Of a stretch of DNA of 46,972 nt, positions 22,922-33,168 are shown piece after piece. This stretch comes from a virus, in the IMG/VR virus record IMGVR_UViG_3300032265_000302, positions 1 to 46,972 of that record, one strand, 5' to 3'. The notes under the pieces were generated by a model. It made no database searches and was not told the DNA's origin. It saw only the letters and a program-made list of their open reading frames with translations. The number at the start of each line of letters is the position of its first letter. Within the stretch, counting starts at the first letter, position 1. Made by a program: the position numbers and the translations under genes.

Positions 22922-25498
22922 ATGGCAACGTCCGCTCTGTTAAAATCTGGATTACATACAGCAATCGCTAAAGGGTTGTTTAATGAAATTCAGTCAAAAT
23001 CTACTCATTATTATTACTTTTTAGGTAAAACCCTTTCTTGGGATAATGAGGCAGATCCTCCATATCCAATAGAATCATTTAATTATGATCTATTGACACG
23101 TAATGAAATTATTACGATGAAAGAGATAAAATCTACAGATGTGGCATTTATTGCGGAAAGATATAATTGGACTACTGGAGTTGTGTGGGATCAGTATGAT
23201 GATTTTTATTGCGACGTACTAGATGGAATTGATCTAATTTCAGGTGGATATGGATATGCGGATCCACCAATTGTTACTATTACGGGTGGTGGTGCTGCTG
23301 TTGATGCAACTGCAGTTGCTACAATCGCCAATGGAATTATCGTTGATATTCAGTTAACAAATCCTGGACGTGGTTATACTTCTACACCAACTGTTACATT
23401 AACTGGTGGCGGTGGCGATACAGCATCAGCTGCAGCATTATTTAATAAACCACCTTCAGGTGCTACAAAACTTGAAGACTGTATATATTATGCAATGACA
23501 GACGAATATAACGTATACAAATGTCTTGATAATAATAACAATTCTATTTCAACTTATAAACCAGTTGGTACTACAGTTGATCCAGTAACAATGCCTGATG
23601 GTTATATGTGGAAATACTTGTACAGTATTCCTATTGCGTTACGTAACAAATTTTTAACTGAAACATATATTCCTGTTGTAACTGCTCTGCGTGGCCAGTT
23701 TTATTCTAATGGAAATATTAATACAGTTAAAGTTGATCGAAGAGGGTTGGGATATACTTCGGCTTCTATCTCAGTAGTTGGCGACGGATGTCGAGAATTA
23801 GATCCATTATTTGTAACATCAACCAGTATAACTAATGGTGGAAGTTTATATGGATCTGGAGCCAATGTAGCTTTCTCAGCACCATTTTCTTCAAATTCAT
23901 GGCAAGCAGACATTACGGTTTTGCTTGGACAAAAATATAATTATGGTGGTAATGTTTATGAGGTAACAATTCCAGGGGTATTCGCTACTCCTGCACCTAC
24001 TCATGGATCTGGTATCGTATCTAATGGTACTGCAGCCCTTAAATATATTGGTACTACTGTAACTGGAACTTGTACTGTTGTTGGTGGTGTGGTTACCGCA
24101 ATAAATTTACTCGGTGGACTTCGTGAAGTATCTATCACCGCTGCTGGATCTGGCTATACAACTGCTCCAGCAATTTCAGTTACTGGTGGTGGCGGATCTG
24201 GAGCCACTGGTCTAGCTGTTATGTCTGGTACTGGTGTTTCTCAAATTAAAGTTAATAATGCTGGATCTGGCTATACTTCTATTCCATCTATTGTGATTGG
24301 AACACAATTTGCTGCATCAACTGTATACACAGTTGGAACTCAGATTTTCCAATCAAATAGACTTTATACTGTTACAACTGCAGGTACTTCACACGCTTCA
24401 ACAACTCCAACTCATACAACAGGCGCAGTTGTTAATGGCACTGCTACACTAACTTATGCTGGTATTGCTGCATCGGCAGCTGGAATTCTTAGATATGGAA
24501 CTGGATATTCTTCACTGCCAACTATAACAGTGACTCCAGTATCAACTGGATCTGGCGCAACTGGTTATACTTCAGGTGTAAAATCTGAAGCCAAATTAAT
24601 ACCAATGCTCGACAGTGGCCAAATAGTAGGAGTTCAGATTGATGATCCAGGTATTGGATATACTTATGCAAACTTAACTGTTTCTGGTGATGGTACACTG
24701 GCAGAAATTTCTGCTGATTTATCTCCTGGCGATGTTAATACATTGCAAGCGAATACTGAATTGTTAACTATCGATGGACGTATTATGTCCTGTAAAGTTA
24801 CCTCAGGTGGATACGGCTTCGCCTCAGCTACTGTTACTATTTCAGGAAATGGAACTGGTGCAGAAGCCACCGCCACTGTTGTTGCTGGAAGAGTAACTAA
24901 AATAAATATGACTAGTTATGGCCAAGGATACAGACAAGCTACTGTAACTATTACTGGTAACGGCTATGGCGCTAAAGGTCGTGCTATTATTACAGATATC
25001 GGTGGTCATGGTAAAGATTCTATCCAAGGTTTACACGCAAGATCTTTGATGTTTTACACCAATATTTCCAAGGATAAAAACCAAGGATTTGAAGTTAATA
25101 ACGACTTCCGTCAAGTAGGTATTATTAAGAACCCGAAGAAATATGGAACAACGTATACTTTAGATTCTAACTTAGCATCAGCGTGTTGGGTAGTGACTGG
25201 TGATATTAATACTTTAAATTTTTCCAAAGACATGACAGTTAGATTGGCATCAAATAATAAAAAATTTAGAATTGTTAATCTAACAGCAACATCAGCATTA
25301 TTACAATCACTTGATGATGGTACACCTGTAGTTGGTGGCGTTATGCAAAATGATAATGCAAATACTTTTAGTATTGCTGGAGTTACACCTCCAACAGCAG
25401 ATAAATATTCTGGTGATATATTGTATATTGACAATAAACAAGCATTTACCCCTACTGGTGATCAAACAGTTACACTTAGAACTGTTATAAAATTCTAA
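22922..25498 (+). CDS. Large baseplate/tail structural protein with GxGY beta repeats
   Basis: The 858-residue protein begins LKSGLHTAIAKGLFNEIQSK, THYYYFLGKTLSW and VAFIAERYNWTTGVVWDQYD, then DGYMWKYLYSIP, a pattern recurring in baseplate-region structural proteins of marine T4-like phages. Inserted in it are about nine short units of the form G-x-G-Y-x-x-x-P-x-(I/V)-x-(I/V)-(S/T)-G-G-G (GYGYADPP, GRGYTSTP, GSGYTTAP, GSGYTSIP, GTGYSSLP, GIGYTYA, GYGFASA, GQGYRQA), likely small beta sandwiches. The C-terminus (QGFEVNNDFRQVGIIKNP) is conserved-looking. Function is inferred from context. Confidence 0.65.
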   Translation: MATSALLKSGLHTAIAKGLFNEIQSKSTHYYYFLGKTLSWDNEADPPYPIESFNYDLLTRNEIITMKEIKSTDVAFIAERYNWTTGVVWDQYDDFYCDVLDGIDLISGGYGYADPPIVTITGGGAAVDATAVATIANGIIVDIQLTNPGRGYTSTPTVTLTGGGGDTASAAALFNKPPSGATKLEDCIYYAMTDEYNVYKCLDNNNNSISTYKPVGTTVDPVTMPDGYMWKYLYSIPIALRNKFLTETYIPVVTALRGQFYSNGNINTVKVDRRGLGYTSASISVVGDGCRELDPLFVTSTSITNGGSLYGSGANVAFSAPFSSNSWQADITVLLGQKYNYGGNVYEVTIPGVFATPAPTHGSGIVSNGTAALKYIGTTVTGTCTVVGGVVTAINLLGGLREVSITAAGSGYTTAPAISVTGGGGSGATGLAVMSGTGVSQIKVNNAGSGYTSIPSIVIGTQFAASTVYTVGTQIFQSNRLYTVTTAGTSHASTTPTHTTGAVVNGTATLTYAGIAASAAGILRYGTGYSSLPTITVTPVSTGSGATGYTSGVKSEAKLIPMLDSGQIVGVQIDDPGIGYTYANLTVSGDGTLAEISADLSPGDVNTLQANTELLTIDGRIMSCKVTSGGYGFASATVTISGNGTGAEATATVVAGRVTKINMTSYGQGYRQATVTITGNGYGAKGRAIITDIGGHGKDSIQGLHARSLMFYTNISKDKNQGFEVNNDFRQVGIIKNPKKYGTTYTLDSNLASACWVVTGDINTLNFSKDMTVRLASNNKKFRIVNLTATSALLQSLDDGTPVVGGVMQNDNANTFSIAGVTPPTADKYSGDILYIDNKQAFTPTGDQTVTLRTVIKF

Positions 25499-25504
25499 TA
25501 AATA
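25497..25504 (+). promoter_or_regulatory. T4-type late promoter candidate (AATAAATA)
   Basis: AATAAATA ends 25 bases before the start of the 2073-residue protein; it differs at one position from the T4 TATAAATA consensus. Confidence 0.5.
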
Positions 25505-25528
25505 GTCTAATAACTTAAAGAGCAAAGA

Positions 25529-28500
25529 ATGATTGATTTCAATACCGAACCGTATAATGATGATTACGATGAGAATCAGAAATTTCACAGAATTTTATTC
25601 CGTCCTAGTTTTGCTGTTCAAGCACGTGAATTAACTCAACTTCAATCAATTCTGCAAAAGCAGATCGAACGTGGTGGTAAGGGTCTGTTTAAAGATGGAG
25701 CCATGGTTGTTCCTGGCCAGATCTCTCTAGATACTAAAACAGCATATGTTAAATTAGCATCTACCTATGGTGGTGTTGTAACTGAAACTTTCCTTCCCAA
25801 TTTAGCTGGTGGAACTATTGTTGGTTCAAGTGGGTTGACTGCAGAGATTATTAAAACTCAATCTCAAGAATCTGCAGACCCCACTACTTTATACATTCGT
25901 TACAAAGATTCTGGAACAACAGGAACAGTTAAAGCATTCACTGCCAATGAAGTTATTACTTGCAACACTGGTGTGACTACTTATACATTTCAAGCAGCAG
26001 ATACAGATCCGTGTGGTTATGGATCGCTAGTTACCATTCAACGTGGTATCTATTATATTAATGGCTCATTTGTTTTGTGCGATAACCAACAGTTACTTCT
26101 TGAAAAATATTCAGACACACCATCTTATCGAGTTGGTCTAAGTGTTAAAGAAACAGTTGTAACACCTGAAGATAATGAAACTCTTTTAGATAATGCTCAA
26201 AACTCATACAACTATGCTGCTCCAGGTGCGCATCGTTACATGATTGATTTAATTTTAGATAAACGTCCACTTGGTAGTATTGATGATCAAAATTTCGTTG
26301 AGTTGTTACGCACTGATGAAGGTGTTAATCTAAAACAAGTTACTAAAACTGAATACAGCGAATTAGAAAAAACTCTTGCTCGTCGTACTTATGATGAATC
26401 TGGAGATTACACTGTTAAAGATTTCGCAATTGATATTCGTGAGCACAGAACCAATGATAGAGGGCAGTGGACATCTAATACTGCATATTTAATTGGTGAC
26501 GTTGTTACCAATGCAGGTAAAACATATACTGCAAAAATTTCAGGTTCTTCTGTTTCTACCGCACCGACTCATACATCAGGAACTGCATATGATGGTCCAG
26601 GATCTACAGGTATTAACTGGACATATACACTAACCCCAGTATATAATCGTGGTATTTTTAAGGATGGCGATGCTGCTAAGTTGGCGATTGGTCTTGAGCC
26701 AGGAAAAGCATATGTCCGTGGTTATGAAATTGAAAAAATTGCCACTGAATATGTGGCTATTGATAAAGCACGTGACCTACTTCAAGCAGATAATGCTTTC
26801 GTTAATACTACTGTTGGTAACTATGTTTATGTTACTAACATAAACAATCTTCCACCTGTAACTACCTTTGAAACTATTAGTCTTTATAATCAAGTTACTG
26901 GTTCAGCAGCACGTGGTGTTGCAACAGGAACTAAGATTGGTACTGCTCGGGTTCGTTTTATTGACTGGGATAGTGGAACTTTAGGTACTACTACAGCAAT
27001 CTATAAGGTTGGTTTATTTGATGTTAAAATGAATACTGGATATTTGTTTGATCGTCATGTAAAATCAATATTCTACAATAATGGTTCTACTGCACAAAAT
27101 TTTACTGCAGATATTAACCCAATTACAACTCAGTTAATTGGTTCTGTTACCGCAGCAGGAACTACTGTTACTGGTACAGGAACTTCTTTCCTTACAGATT
27201 TAATTGCTGGTGATTATATTCAAGTAGCTGGTGTCAATTACTTAGTATCATCAATTTCTGCACAAGGTACTTTAGTATTGGGAGCGTCTCTCACTGCTAC
27301 TGGTGCTGCATATAGTTTAGTTAAAACTAAATTACAAGAAACAACTGCAGATAGTTTAATTTTCCAATTACCATATTATGCAGTGGCTTCACTAAGAAGT
27401 GCTTCTGGTACTAATGATACAACATATACTGCATATGAAAAATATTCAGGAACTGCATCTTCAGCTTCTGGATCATATTGCACCCTTACAGTATCAACTG
27501 CTTCAGGATCTATGGCTTCTGGTGCAACTAATGGAAATTATATTTTATGTGATAATACATCAGGATCTATTGTTGTTCCAACTAGCGTTGCAACTTCTGG
27601 ATCTTCTGTTACTTTCACATTAGCAAATACTTACGCTGCAAGACAGTTTGTTGTAGTTGGAACTGTAAATAAAACTGGTACTACCAATACTGAAAAAACT
27701 AAGACATTAAACAGCGCAACTGTTACACTCACCACCCAAGCTACAGCTGGTGGACCTTTCCTTTCATTGGGCAAATCTGATGGATGGAAAGTTACAAGCG
27801 TATTAATGCAATCAGGAACTTTTGCTTCTCCAGGTGGCACTTATAATATTGATATCTCAGATCGTTATGATTTTGATAATGGTCAAAAAGGAACTTATTA
27901 TGATATCGCTAAATTAGTTTTAAAAGATACATATGTTCCACCATCAGCACCTGTTCAAGTAATATTTGAATATTTCACTCACTCAACTGGTGACTACTGT
28001 TCTGTTAAATCATATCCAGCTGATGTTGCATATAGCGACATCCCAGCTGTCCTTAGAGATTCTCTAGATTTCCGTCCACGTATTGATGATACTGGATTGG
28101 TATTCAGTGGATCAGGTTCTGCATCATTAATTCCAAAACGTGGACAAGATGTTAGATGCGATTTTACATATTACCTATCACGCAAAGAAAAACTTGCTTT
28201 AGATATTAATGGTAATTTCTTCAATATCTCAGGAACATCATCCTTAACCCCAGGAGATCCTGCAGATCCTTCTATCGGTTTAGTTCTTTATAGTCTTTCT
28301 TTAGAGCCATATACATTTGGAACTACTGCAAAAAATATAGAAATTAAAAAATTCGATAATAAACGCTATACAATGCGTGATATCGGCAAGTTAGAAAAAC
28401 GTATTGATAACTTAGAATACTATACATCATTATCGCTATTAGAACAGCAAACAGAATCTTTAAAGATTACAGATCCAACTGGTCTTGATAGAATGAAAAA

Positions 28501-31500
28501 TGGATTTATTGTTGATAGTTTTAATGGTCATGGCGTTGGTGCTGACAGTTCTGCAGATTATAAGTGCTCTATTGATATGAGTAAAGGCGAACTGCGTCCT
28601 TTCTATACAATGAGAAACGTAAATCTTATTGAGAAAAATTCAAATGATTCACAGCGTACTGCAGCTCATTATGCACAGTATGGTGATGTTATCACATTAC
28701 CTATTCAATCGCACATACCTCTGATTAAACAAGAGTTTGGTTCACGTTTAGAAAACATTAACCCATTCGCAATCTTTACATTTATTGGCGATGTTAAAAT
28801 TAACCCATCCTCTGATGACTGGTTTGAGACTGATCGTCGTCCAGATATTGTAACAAACGTAGAAGGTAATTTCGTAACTATTGCTTCCCTTGCAGAAAAA
28901 GCTGGTGTTCTTGGTACTGTTTGGAACGCATGGCAAACCCAGTGGACTGGAGAACCAGTTAGCGCAGGTATAACACAATTCGTTGGAGATAGACGTGGTG
29001 TTGGTACTGTCGGTTGGAGAGATGGTTTAGCAGCAAATACGAATGATGGTCAGCTTGATCAAATGTTCGGTGTCGTACAAGGTAATGGTTGGGCACATCG
29101 TGTAGTTACTGCTGAAGTAACTGCTACGCAAATTGGTCAGTCAAGAAGTGGTGTTAAAACTAACTTAGTGCAAAAGGTTGATAGACAAGTTGTTGATGAT
29201 AGAACTATCTCCTCAGCTGTTATACCGTATATTCGTTCTAGAAATGTTCTAGTTCAAGTTCGTGGTCTAAAACCTGTTACAAGATTTTATCCATTCTTTG
29301 ACAATATTGATATCTCTGCATACTGCACTCCTGCTTCTTTCATCACTTATACTTCAAGTGGAACATTTAACGTAGAATCAAATGTTGGTGGGTTATCTTC
29401 AGAAGTTGCAAGAAGAATTTCTGGCGACTCTCAAGTTTGTTTAAATAAAGGTGATGTAATCACTGGGGCGATTTCAGGTGCAACTGCAGTTGTAGTTGGT
29501 AGTCAGCTAGATCCTGATACAAATGCTAAAGTTCTTCATGTTATGAACATTATTGGAACTTTCCAGAACAACGAAACTATTACAGGTTCTATTTCATCAA
29601 CAGTTGGTGTTATTCAGTCTATTACTGTTAATACTTTAGCATCCAATTTAAATACAAATAAAAATGGTGATATTAATCTTCTGTTTAATATTCCAAATAC
29701 AGACTCAGTTCGTTTCCGTACAGGATCTCGTGAGTTTAAATTAGTTGACGTTGCTACAGCAACTGGTGATTATACTTCTCGTGGTCGTGCTACTTACAAC
29801 GCAACTGGCATTCTTGAAACTAAACAATCACTAGTTAACGCTGTGCGTAATGCTGAAATTGTTCAAGAATCTGTTCAAGATTCGCAGACTATTGTAGAAA
29901 CTTCACAGCGTGTTATTGGCGATACTGGTTGGTATGATCCATTGGCTCAAACATTCTTGGTTGATAATACAGGTGGAGCATTCTTAACTAAAGTTGATAT
30001 TTTCTTTGCAACTATGGATACACGTATTCCTGTAACTTTAGAGATTCGTGAAGTAGTCAATGGATATCCAGGAAAACGAGTATTACCTTTCTCTCGTACA
30101 ACTATAAATCCTGAGCAGGTAACCCTATCTTCAAATTTAGTTTCTTTAGATGGTGTAGATATTCCATCCTATGATACTCCAACGACATTCAATTTTAAAT
30201 CTCCTGTATATGTTCAAGATGGTGGAGAATATTGTATTGTTTTAATTTCAGATTCAAACAAATACAAAGTATGGATCTCTCAGATGGGTGATACTATCCC
30301 AGGATCTTCTCGTACAATTTCTGAACAACCTTATAATGGTGTATTGTTTAAATCGCAAAACGCATCTACTTGGACAGCAGATCAGTCTCAAGATTTGAAA
30401 TTTACAATTTATCGTGCTGATTTTGATACATCAACTGTAGGTACTGTTCAGTTTGTTAATGATGTTCTACCATATCAAACATTAGACAAAGATCCATTCC
30501 AAGTTACAACTGGTTCTAATTTAGTTCGTGTATGGCAAAAAGATCATGGATTGACTGTAGGAGCGAGAGTAATTATTACTGGCGCAACAGGAACTCTTAA
30601 TGGCATTCCTTCAGCTGAACTTAATGGAACTAAAACTGTAGCTAATATTGACTTAGATTCATATACTATTAACACAACTACAGTTTCAACAGGAACTGGT
30701 TATTGTGGTGATATCGCAATCAGAGCTACTTCTCAAGTTCAATATGATACTGTTAATCCAATATGTCAAGTTCAAAATTTCTCTGAGACAGCTATTGAAT
30801 ATGCAATTAAAACTACATCTGGACAGGCTGTTGATGGAAGTCAAACTCCTTATATTACTGACATTGGTTTTGGCGACTGTTTAGCAAATACAAATAATCC
30901 ATTCTTTAGTCCAAGAGTTATAGCCTCAGAAGTTAATGAAAATACATTACTGTCTGGCGCAAAATCTGTGACTTTTGCGGTTAATATGTCTTCTACAAAT
31001 TCTTCACTTTCACCAGTGTTGGATACTCATCGCATGAGTTTAGTTGCTGTTTCCAACAGACTTAACTATCCATCTCACGCAAACGTGGACGTAACTCCAG
31101 TTGATTATGTAACTCTGTTTACTGGTGCCACTGGAGCGTTTAGTTTCTCTGGTTCTACAATTACTTCAACTAATGCTGCTGTAAGAACATTATTGGCAAC
31201 TATTAATATTGGTCAGTATATTGTAGTTTCTGGCACTACTACTGCTGGAAATGCAGGACAGTATCTGGTCACCAATAACGTGGATGATGGAACTACAACT
31301 ACTTTAACTTTAAACGGAATTACGTTTACCTCTGAAGCTGCAGTCAGTGGAACTACTATTCAGCTGATTAATCTGTTTAGTGATGAAATCTCTCCACTCG
31401 GTTCATCGGCTGCTTCTAAGTATGTAACAAACGTAACTAAATTGGCTCTTCCATCAACCTTCGCTAAGATTCGTTTCTCAGCCAACATACCTTCTGGTGC

Positions 31501-31750
31501 TGATGTTTCTGTTTATTATAAGACTACTTTGTCTGCCAGCGGAACTATGGATAAGACTAAATATACTTTAGCGAGTCCAATTACTCCAGCTGTAAAAGTG
31601 GAAAACGGAAACGAAGCATTCTATGATGTTGATTACTCGTTGACCAATTTAAACCCATTTGATGCAATTCAGGTAAAACTGGTTATGAATTCTATAAACA
31701 GTTCTGCTGTTCCAAGAATTAAAGATTTAAGAATTATTTGCTGCGCATAA
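25529..31750 (+). CDS. Very large tail/baseplate structural protein (DUF4815-like)
   Basis: At 2073 residues this is the largest complete gene in the window. The start (DFNTEPYNDDYDENQKFHRI, then LFRPSFAVQARELTQLQSIL) matches the DUF4815-type structural protein of marine T4-like phages. Repeated small domains follow (GTAPTHTSG-type and QVTGSAARG-type segments), then a DSLDFRPRIDD and RKEKLALDINGNF block around 850-900 and LPIQSHIPLIKQEFGSRLEN near 1070. The C-terminal third is beta-rich (VTLEIREVVNGYPGKRVLPF). A late promoter motif lies 25 bases upstream. It is probably a baseplate-linked fibre or wedge protein. Its last base is shared with the next start. Confidence 0.75.
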   Translation: MIDFNTEPYNDDYDENQKFHRILFRPSFAVQARELTQLQSILQKQIERGGKGLFKDGAMVVPGQISLDTKTAYVKLASTYGGVVTETFLPNLAGGTIVGSSGLTAEIIKTQSQESADPTTLYIRYKDSGTTGTVKAFTANEVITCNTGVTTYTFQAADTDPCGYGSLVTIQRGIYYINGSFVLCDNQQLLLEKYSDTPSYRVGLSVKETVVTPEDNETLLDNAQNSYNYAAPGAHRYMIDLILDKRPLGSIDDQNFVELLRTDEGVNLKQVTKTEYSELEKTLARRTYDESGDYTVKDFAIDIREHRTNDRGQWTSNTAYLIGDVVTNAGKTYTAKISGSSVSTAPTHTSGTAYDGPGSTGINWTYTLTPVYNRGIFKDGDAAKLAIGLEPGKAYVRGYEIEKIATEYVAIDKARDLLQADNAFVNTTVGNYVYVTNINNLPPVTTFETISLYNQVTGSAARGVATGTKIGTARVRFIDWDSGTLGTTTAIYKVGLFDVKMNTGYLFDRHVKSIFYNNGSTAQNFTADINPITTQLIGSVTAAGTTVTGTGTSFLTDLIAGDYIQVAGVNYLVSSISAQGTLVLGASLTATGAAYSLVKTKLQETTADSLIFQLPYYAVASLRSASGTNDTTYTAYEKYSGTASSASGSYCTLTVSTASGSMASGATNGNYILCDNTSGSIVVPTSVATSGSSVTFTLANTYAARQFVVVGTVNKTGTTNTEKTKTLNSATVTLTTQATAGGPFLSLGKSDGWKVTSVLMQSGTFASPGGTYNIDISDRYDFDNGQKGTYYDIAKLVLKDTYVPPSAPVQVIFEYFTHSTGDYCSVKSYPADVAYSDIPAVLRDSLDFRPRIDDTGLVFSGSGSASLIPKRGQDVRCDFTYYLSRKEKLALDINGNFFNISGTSSLTPGDPADPSIGLVLYSLSLEPYTFGTTAKNIEIKKFDNKRYTMRDIGKLEKRIDNLEYYTSLSLLEQQTESLKITDPTGLDRMKNGFIVDSFNGHGVGADSSADYKCSIDMSKGELRPFYTMRNVNLIEKNSNDSQRTAAHYAQYGDVITLPIQSHIPLIKQEFGSRLENINPFAIFTFIGDVKINPSSDDWFETDRRPDIVTNVEGNFVTIASLAEKAGVLGTVWNAWQTQWTGEPVSAGITQFVGDRRGVGTVGWRDGLAANTNDGQLDQMFGVVQGNGWAHRVVTAEVTATQIGQSRSGVKTNLVQKVDRQVVDDRTISSAVIPYIRSRNVLVQVRGLKPVTRFYPFFDNIDISAYCTPASFITYTSSGTFNVESNVGGLSSEVARRISGDSQVCLNKGDVITGAISGATAVVVGSQLDPDTNAKVLHVMNIIGTFQNNETITGSISSTVGVIQSITVNTLASNLNTNKNGDINLLFNIPNTDSVRFRTGSREFKLVDVATATGDYTSRGRATYNATGILETKQSLVNAVRNAEIVQESVQDSQTIVETSQRVIGDTGWYDPLAQTFLVDNTGGAFLTKVDIFFATMDTRIPVTLEIREVVNGYPGKRVLPFSRTTINPEQVTLSSNLVSLDGVDIPSYDTPTTFNFKSPVYVQDGGEYCIVLISDSNKYKVWISQMGDTIPGSSRTISEQPYNGVLFKSQNASTWTADQSQDLKFTIYRADFDTSTVGTVQFVNDVLPYQTLDKDPFQVTTGSNLVRVWQKDHGLTVGARVIITGATGTLNGIPSAELNGTKTVANIDLDSYTINTTTVSTGTGYCGDIAIRATSQVQYDTVNPICQVQNFSETAIEYAIKTTSGQAVDGSQTPYITDIGFGDCLANTNNPFFSPRVIASEVNENTLLSGAKSVTFAVNMSSTNSSLSPVLDTHRMSLVAVSNRLNYPSHANVDVTPVDYVTLFTGATGAFSFSGSTITSTNAAVRTLLATINIGQYIVVSGTTTAGNAGQYLVTNNVDDGTTTTLTLNGITFTSEAAVSGTTIQLINLFSDEISPLGSSAASKYVTNVTKLALPSTFAKIRFSANIPSGADVSVYYKTTLSASGTMDKTKYTLASPITPAVKVENGNEAFYDVDYSLTNLNPFDAIQVKLVMNSINSSAVPRIKDLRIICCA

Positions 31751-31974
31751 TGGATACATTAAAAGTTTTAGGTCACGATAGTCTGGTCAGAGATACATCT
31801 TCTCAGGCTATCATAAATACAAATACAGGCGAGTATTTTGAGTATCTTGCTCGCAAAGCTGCAAAAGAAGCTGAAGTAAAACAGCTACAACAGCAGAGTG
31901 AAGAAATTAATAATTTAAAGTCGGACATATCTGAAATTAAACAGATGTTGCATCTGTTAATAAAAGATCGCTGA
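31750..31974 (+). CDS. Small coiled-coil virion protein
   Basis: The 74-residue protein starts MDTLKVLGHDSLVRDTSSQA, followed by a coiled coil with KQLQQQSEEINNLKSDISEI. A similar small gene with the LGHDSLVRD motif lies beside tail-fibre genes in marine T4-like phages. ATG 31750 is used because it forms a TAATG overlap with the preceding stop; the open frame extends 12 bases further upstream. It may trimerise a fibre (inference). Confidence 0.7.
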   Translation: MDTLKVLGHDSLVRDTSSQAIINTNTGEYFEYLARKAAKEAEVKQLQQQSEEINNLKSDISEIKQMLHLLIKDR

Positions 31975-31988
31975 AATAAGGGAAAATA

Positions 31989-33167
31989 ATGGCGACGCTA
32001 GTTCTAAGACAATCAAAAGGCTCTCCTCTCACTAATACTGAAGTTGATACCAATTTTACCAACCTTAATGATGAGGTTGGAACTAAATTAGCATCATCTG
32101 CGTATACTGCTGCAGATGTCCTTACAAAAATTAAAACTGTTGATGGTACAGGTTCAGGATTAGATGCCGATTTAATCGATGGATTGAGTACCTCTGCTAC
32201 TACGCCAACTGCAACAGATAAAAGTTCTGTTGTAACACGAGATTCCAGTGGTAACATAGCTGCGGTTGCTGCAACTTTAACTGGATCATTGACAGGAACT
32301 ACTGCTACCTTTAGTGGAGCAGTTAACGTAGCTTCTATCAGTATTTCTGGTGGATCTATTCCAATTGGTGTAGGTGGTACTGGTGCAACAAATGCAACAA
32401 ATGCTCGCCAAAATCTTGGTCTTGAACTTGGAGTCAATGCCCAAGCATGGAACACTAAATTAGATTCAATCAGTGGCGTTACTTTTGCTGCTGACACACT
32501 TGCTTACTTCACTTCAGCATCTGTTGTTTCTAGCACGTCTTTACCAGCTTACGGTAGATCTTTAATTGCAGCAGCATCTTCTTCAGCTGCGCAAGCTGTT
32601 CTTGGGCTACGTCTTGGTACTGACGTCCAGCCAATGAGCTCTGAATTATCAGCTATTGGATCTTTATCTGCTACTGGTCTTGTCGTTAGAACTGCAGCAA
32701 ATACATTTACACCTAGAACTATTACTGGTGTAACAGGAGATATTGACGTTTCCAATGGTAATGGTGTTAGCGGAAACCCAGCTCTTTCAGTTGGCGCAAA
32801 CATTCCACGTTTGGCAAATAATAATACTTTTGCTGGATCTTCCAATACATTTTCAGGAACTGTTTATGCAGCCAGTTTCCAAGTTTCTTCTGATGCTCGC
32901 TTAAAAGAGAATGTTGAAACACTAAATAATGCTGTGGACACTGTTTGTCAATTACGTGGTGTTTCTTACCTAAAGGGTGGAAAACCAGAAATTGGTGTTA
33001 TTGCGCAAGAAGTAGAAAAAATTATGCCTTTCCTAGTTGGAGAAGACTCCGCTGGATATAAAACTGTGGCATATCAAAATATGGTTGGTCTTTTAATTGA
33101 AGCAATTAAAGAACAGAATAAAACTATCAAAGAATTAACAACTCGTTTAGAGAAATTGGAGAACTAA
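31989..33167 (+). CDS. Tail fibre with C-terminal S74 intramolecular chaperone
   Basis: The 392-residue protein starts TLVLRQSKGSPLTNTEVDTN, the pattern of T4-like fibre attachment ends, and has a Gly/Ser/Thr-rich shaft with IPIGVGGTGATNATNARQNL. Residues about 300-392 are a peptidase S74 chaperone (SSDARLKENVETLN, then IGVIAQEVEKIMPF and a closing coiled coil IKEQNKTIKELTTRLEKL). S74 domains trimerise fibres and then cut themselves off at the Ser before Asp-x-Arg. AAGGGAAA precedes the start. The Cys-rich gene follows one base later. Confidence 0.85.
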   Translation: MATLVLRQSKGSPLTNTEVDTNFTNLNDEVGTKLASSAYTAADVLTKIKTVDGTGSGLDADLIDGLSTSATTPTATDKSSVVTRDSSGNIAAVAATLTGSLTGTTATFSGAVNVASISISGGSIPIGVGGTGATNATNARQNLGLELGVNAQAWNTKLDSISGVTFAADTLAYFTSASVVSSTSLPAYGRSLIAAASSSAAQAVLGLRLGTDVQPMSSELSAIGSLSATGLVVRTAANTFTPRTITGVTGDIDVSNGNGVSGNPALSVGANIPRLANNNTFAGSSNTFSGTVYAASFQVSSDARLKENVETLNNAVDTVCQLRGVSYLKGGKPEIGVIAQEVEKIMPFLVGEDSAGYKTVAYQNMVGLLIEAIKEQNKTIKELTTRLEKLEN

Positions 33168-33168
33168 T

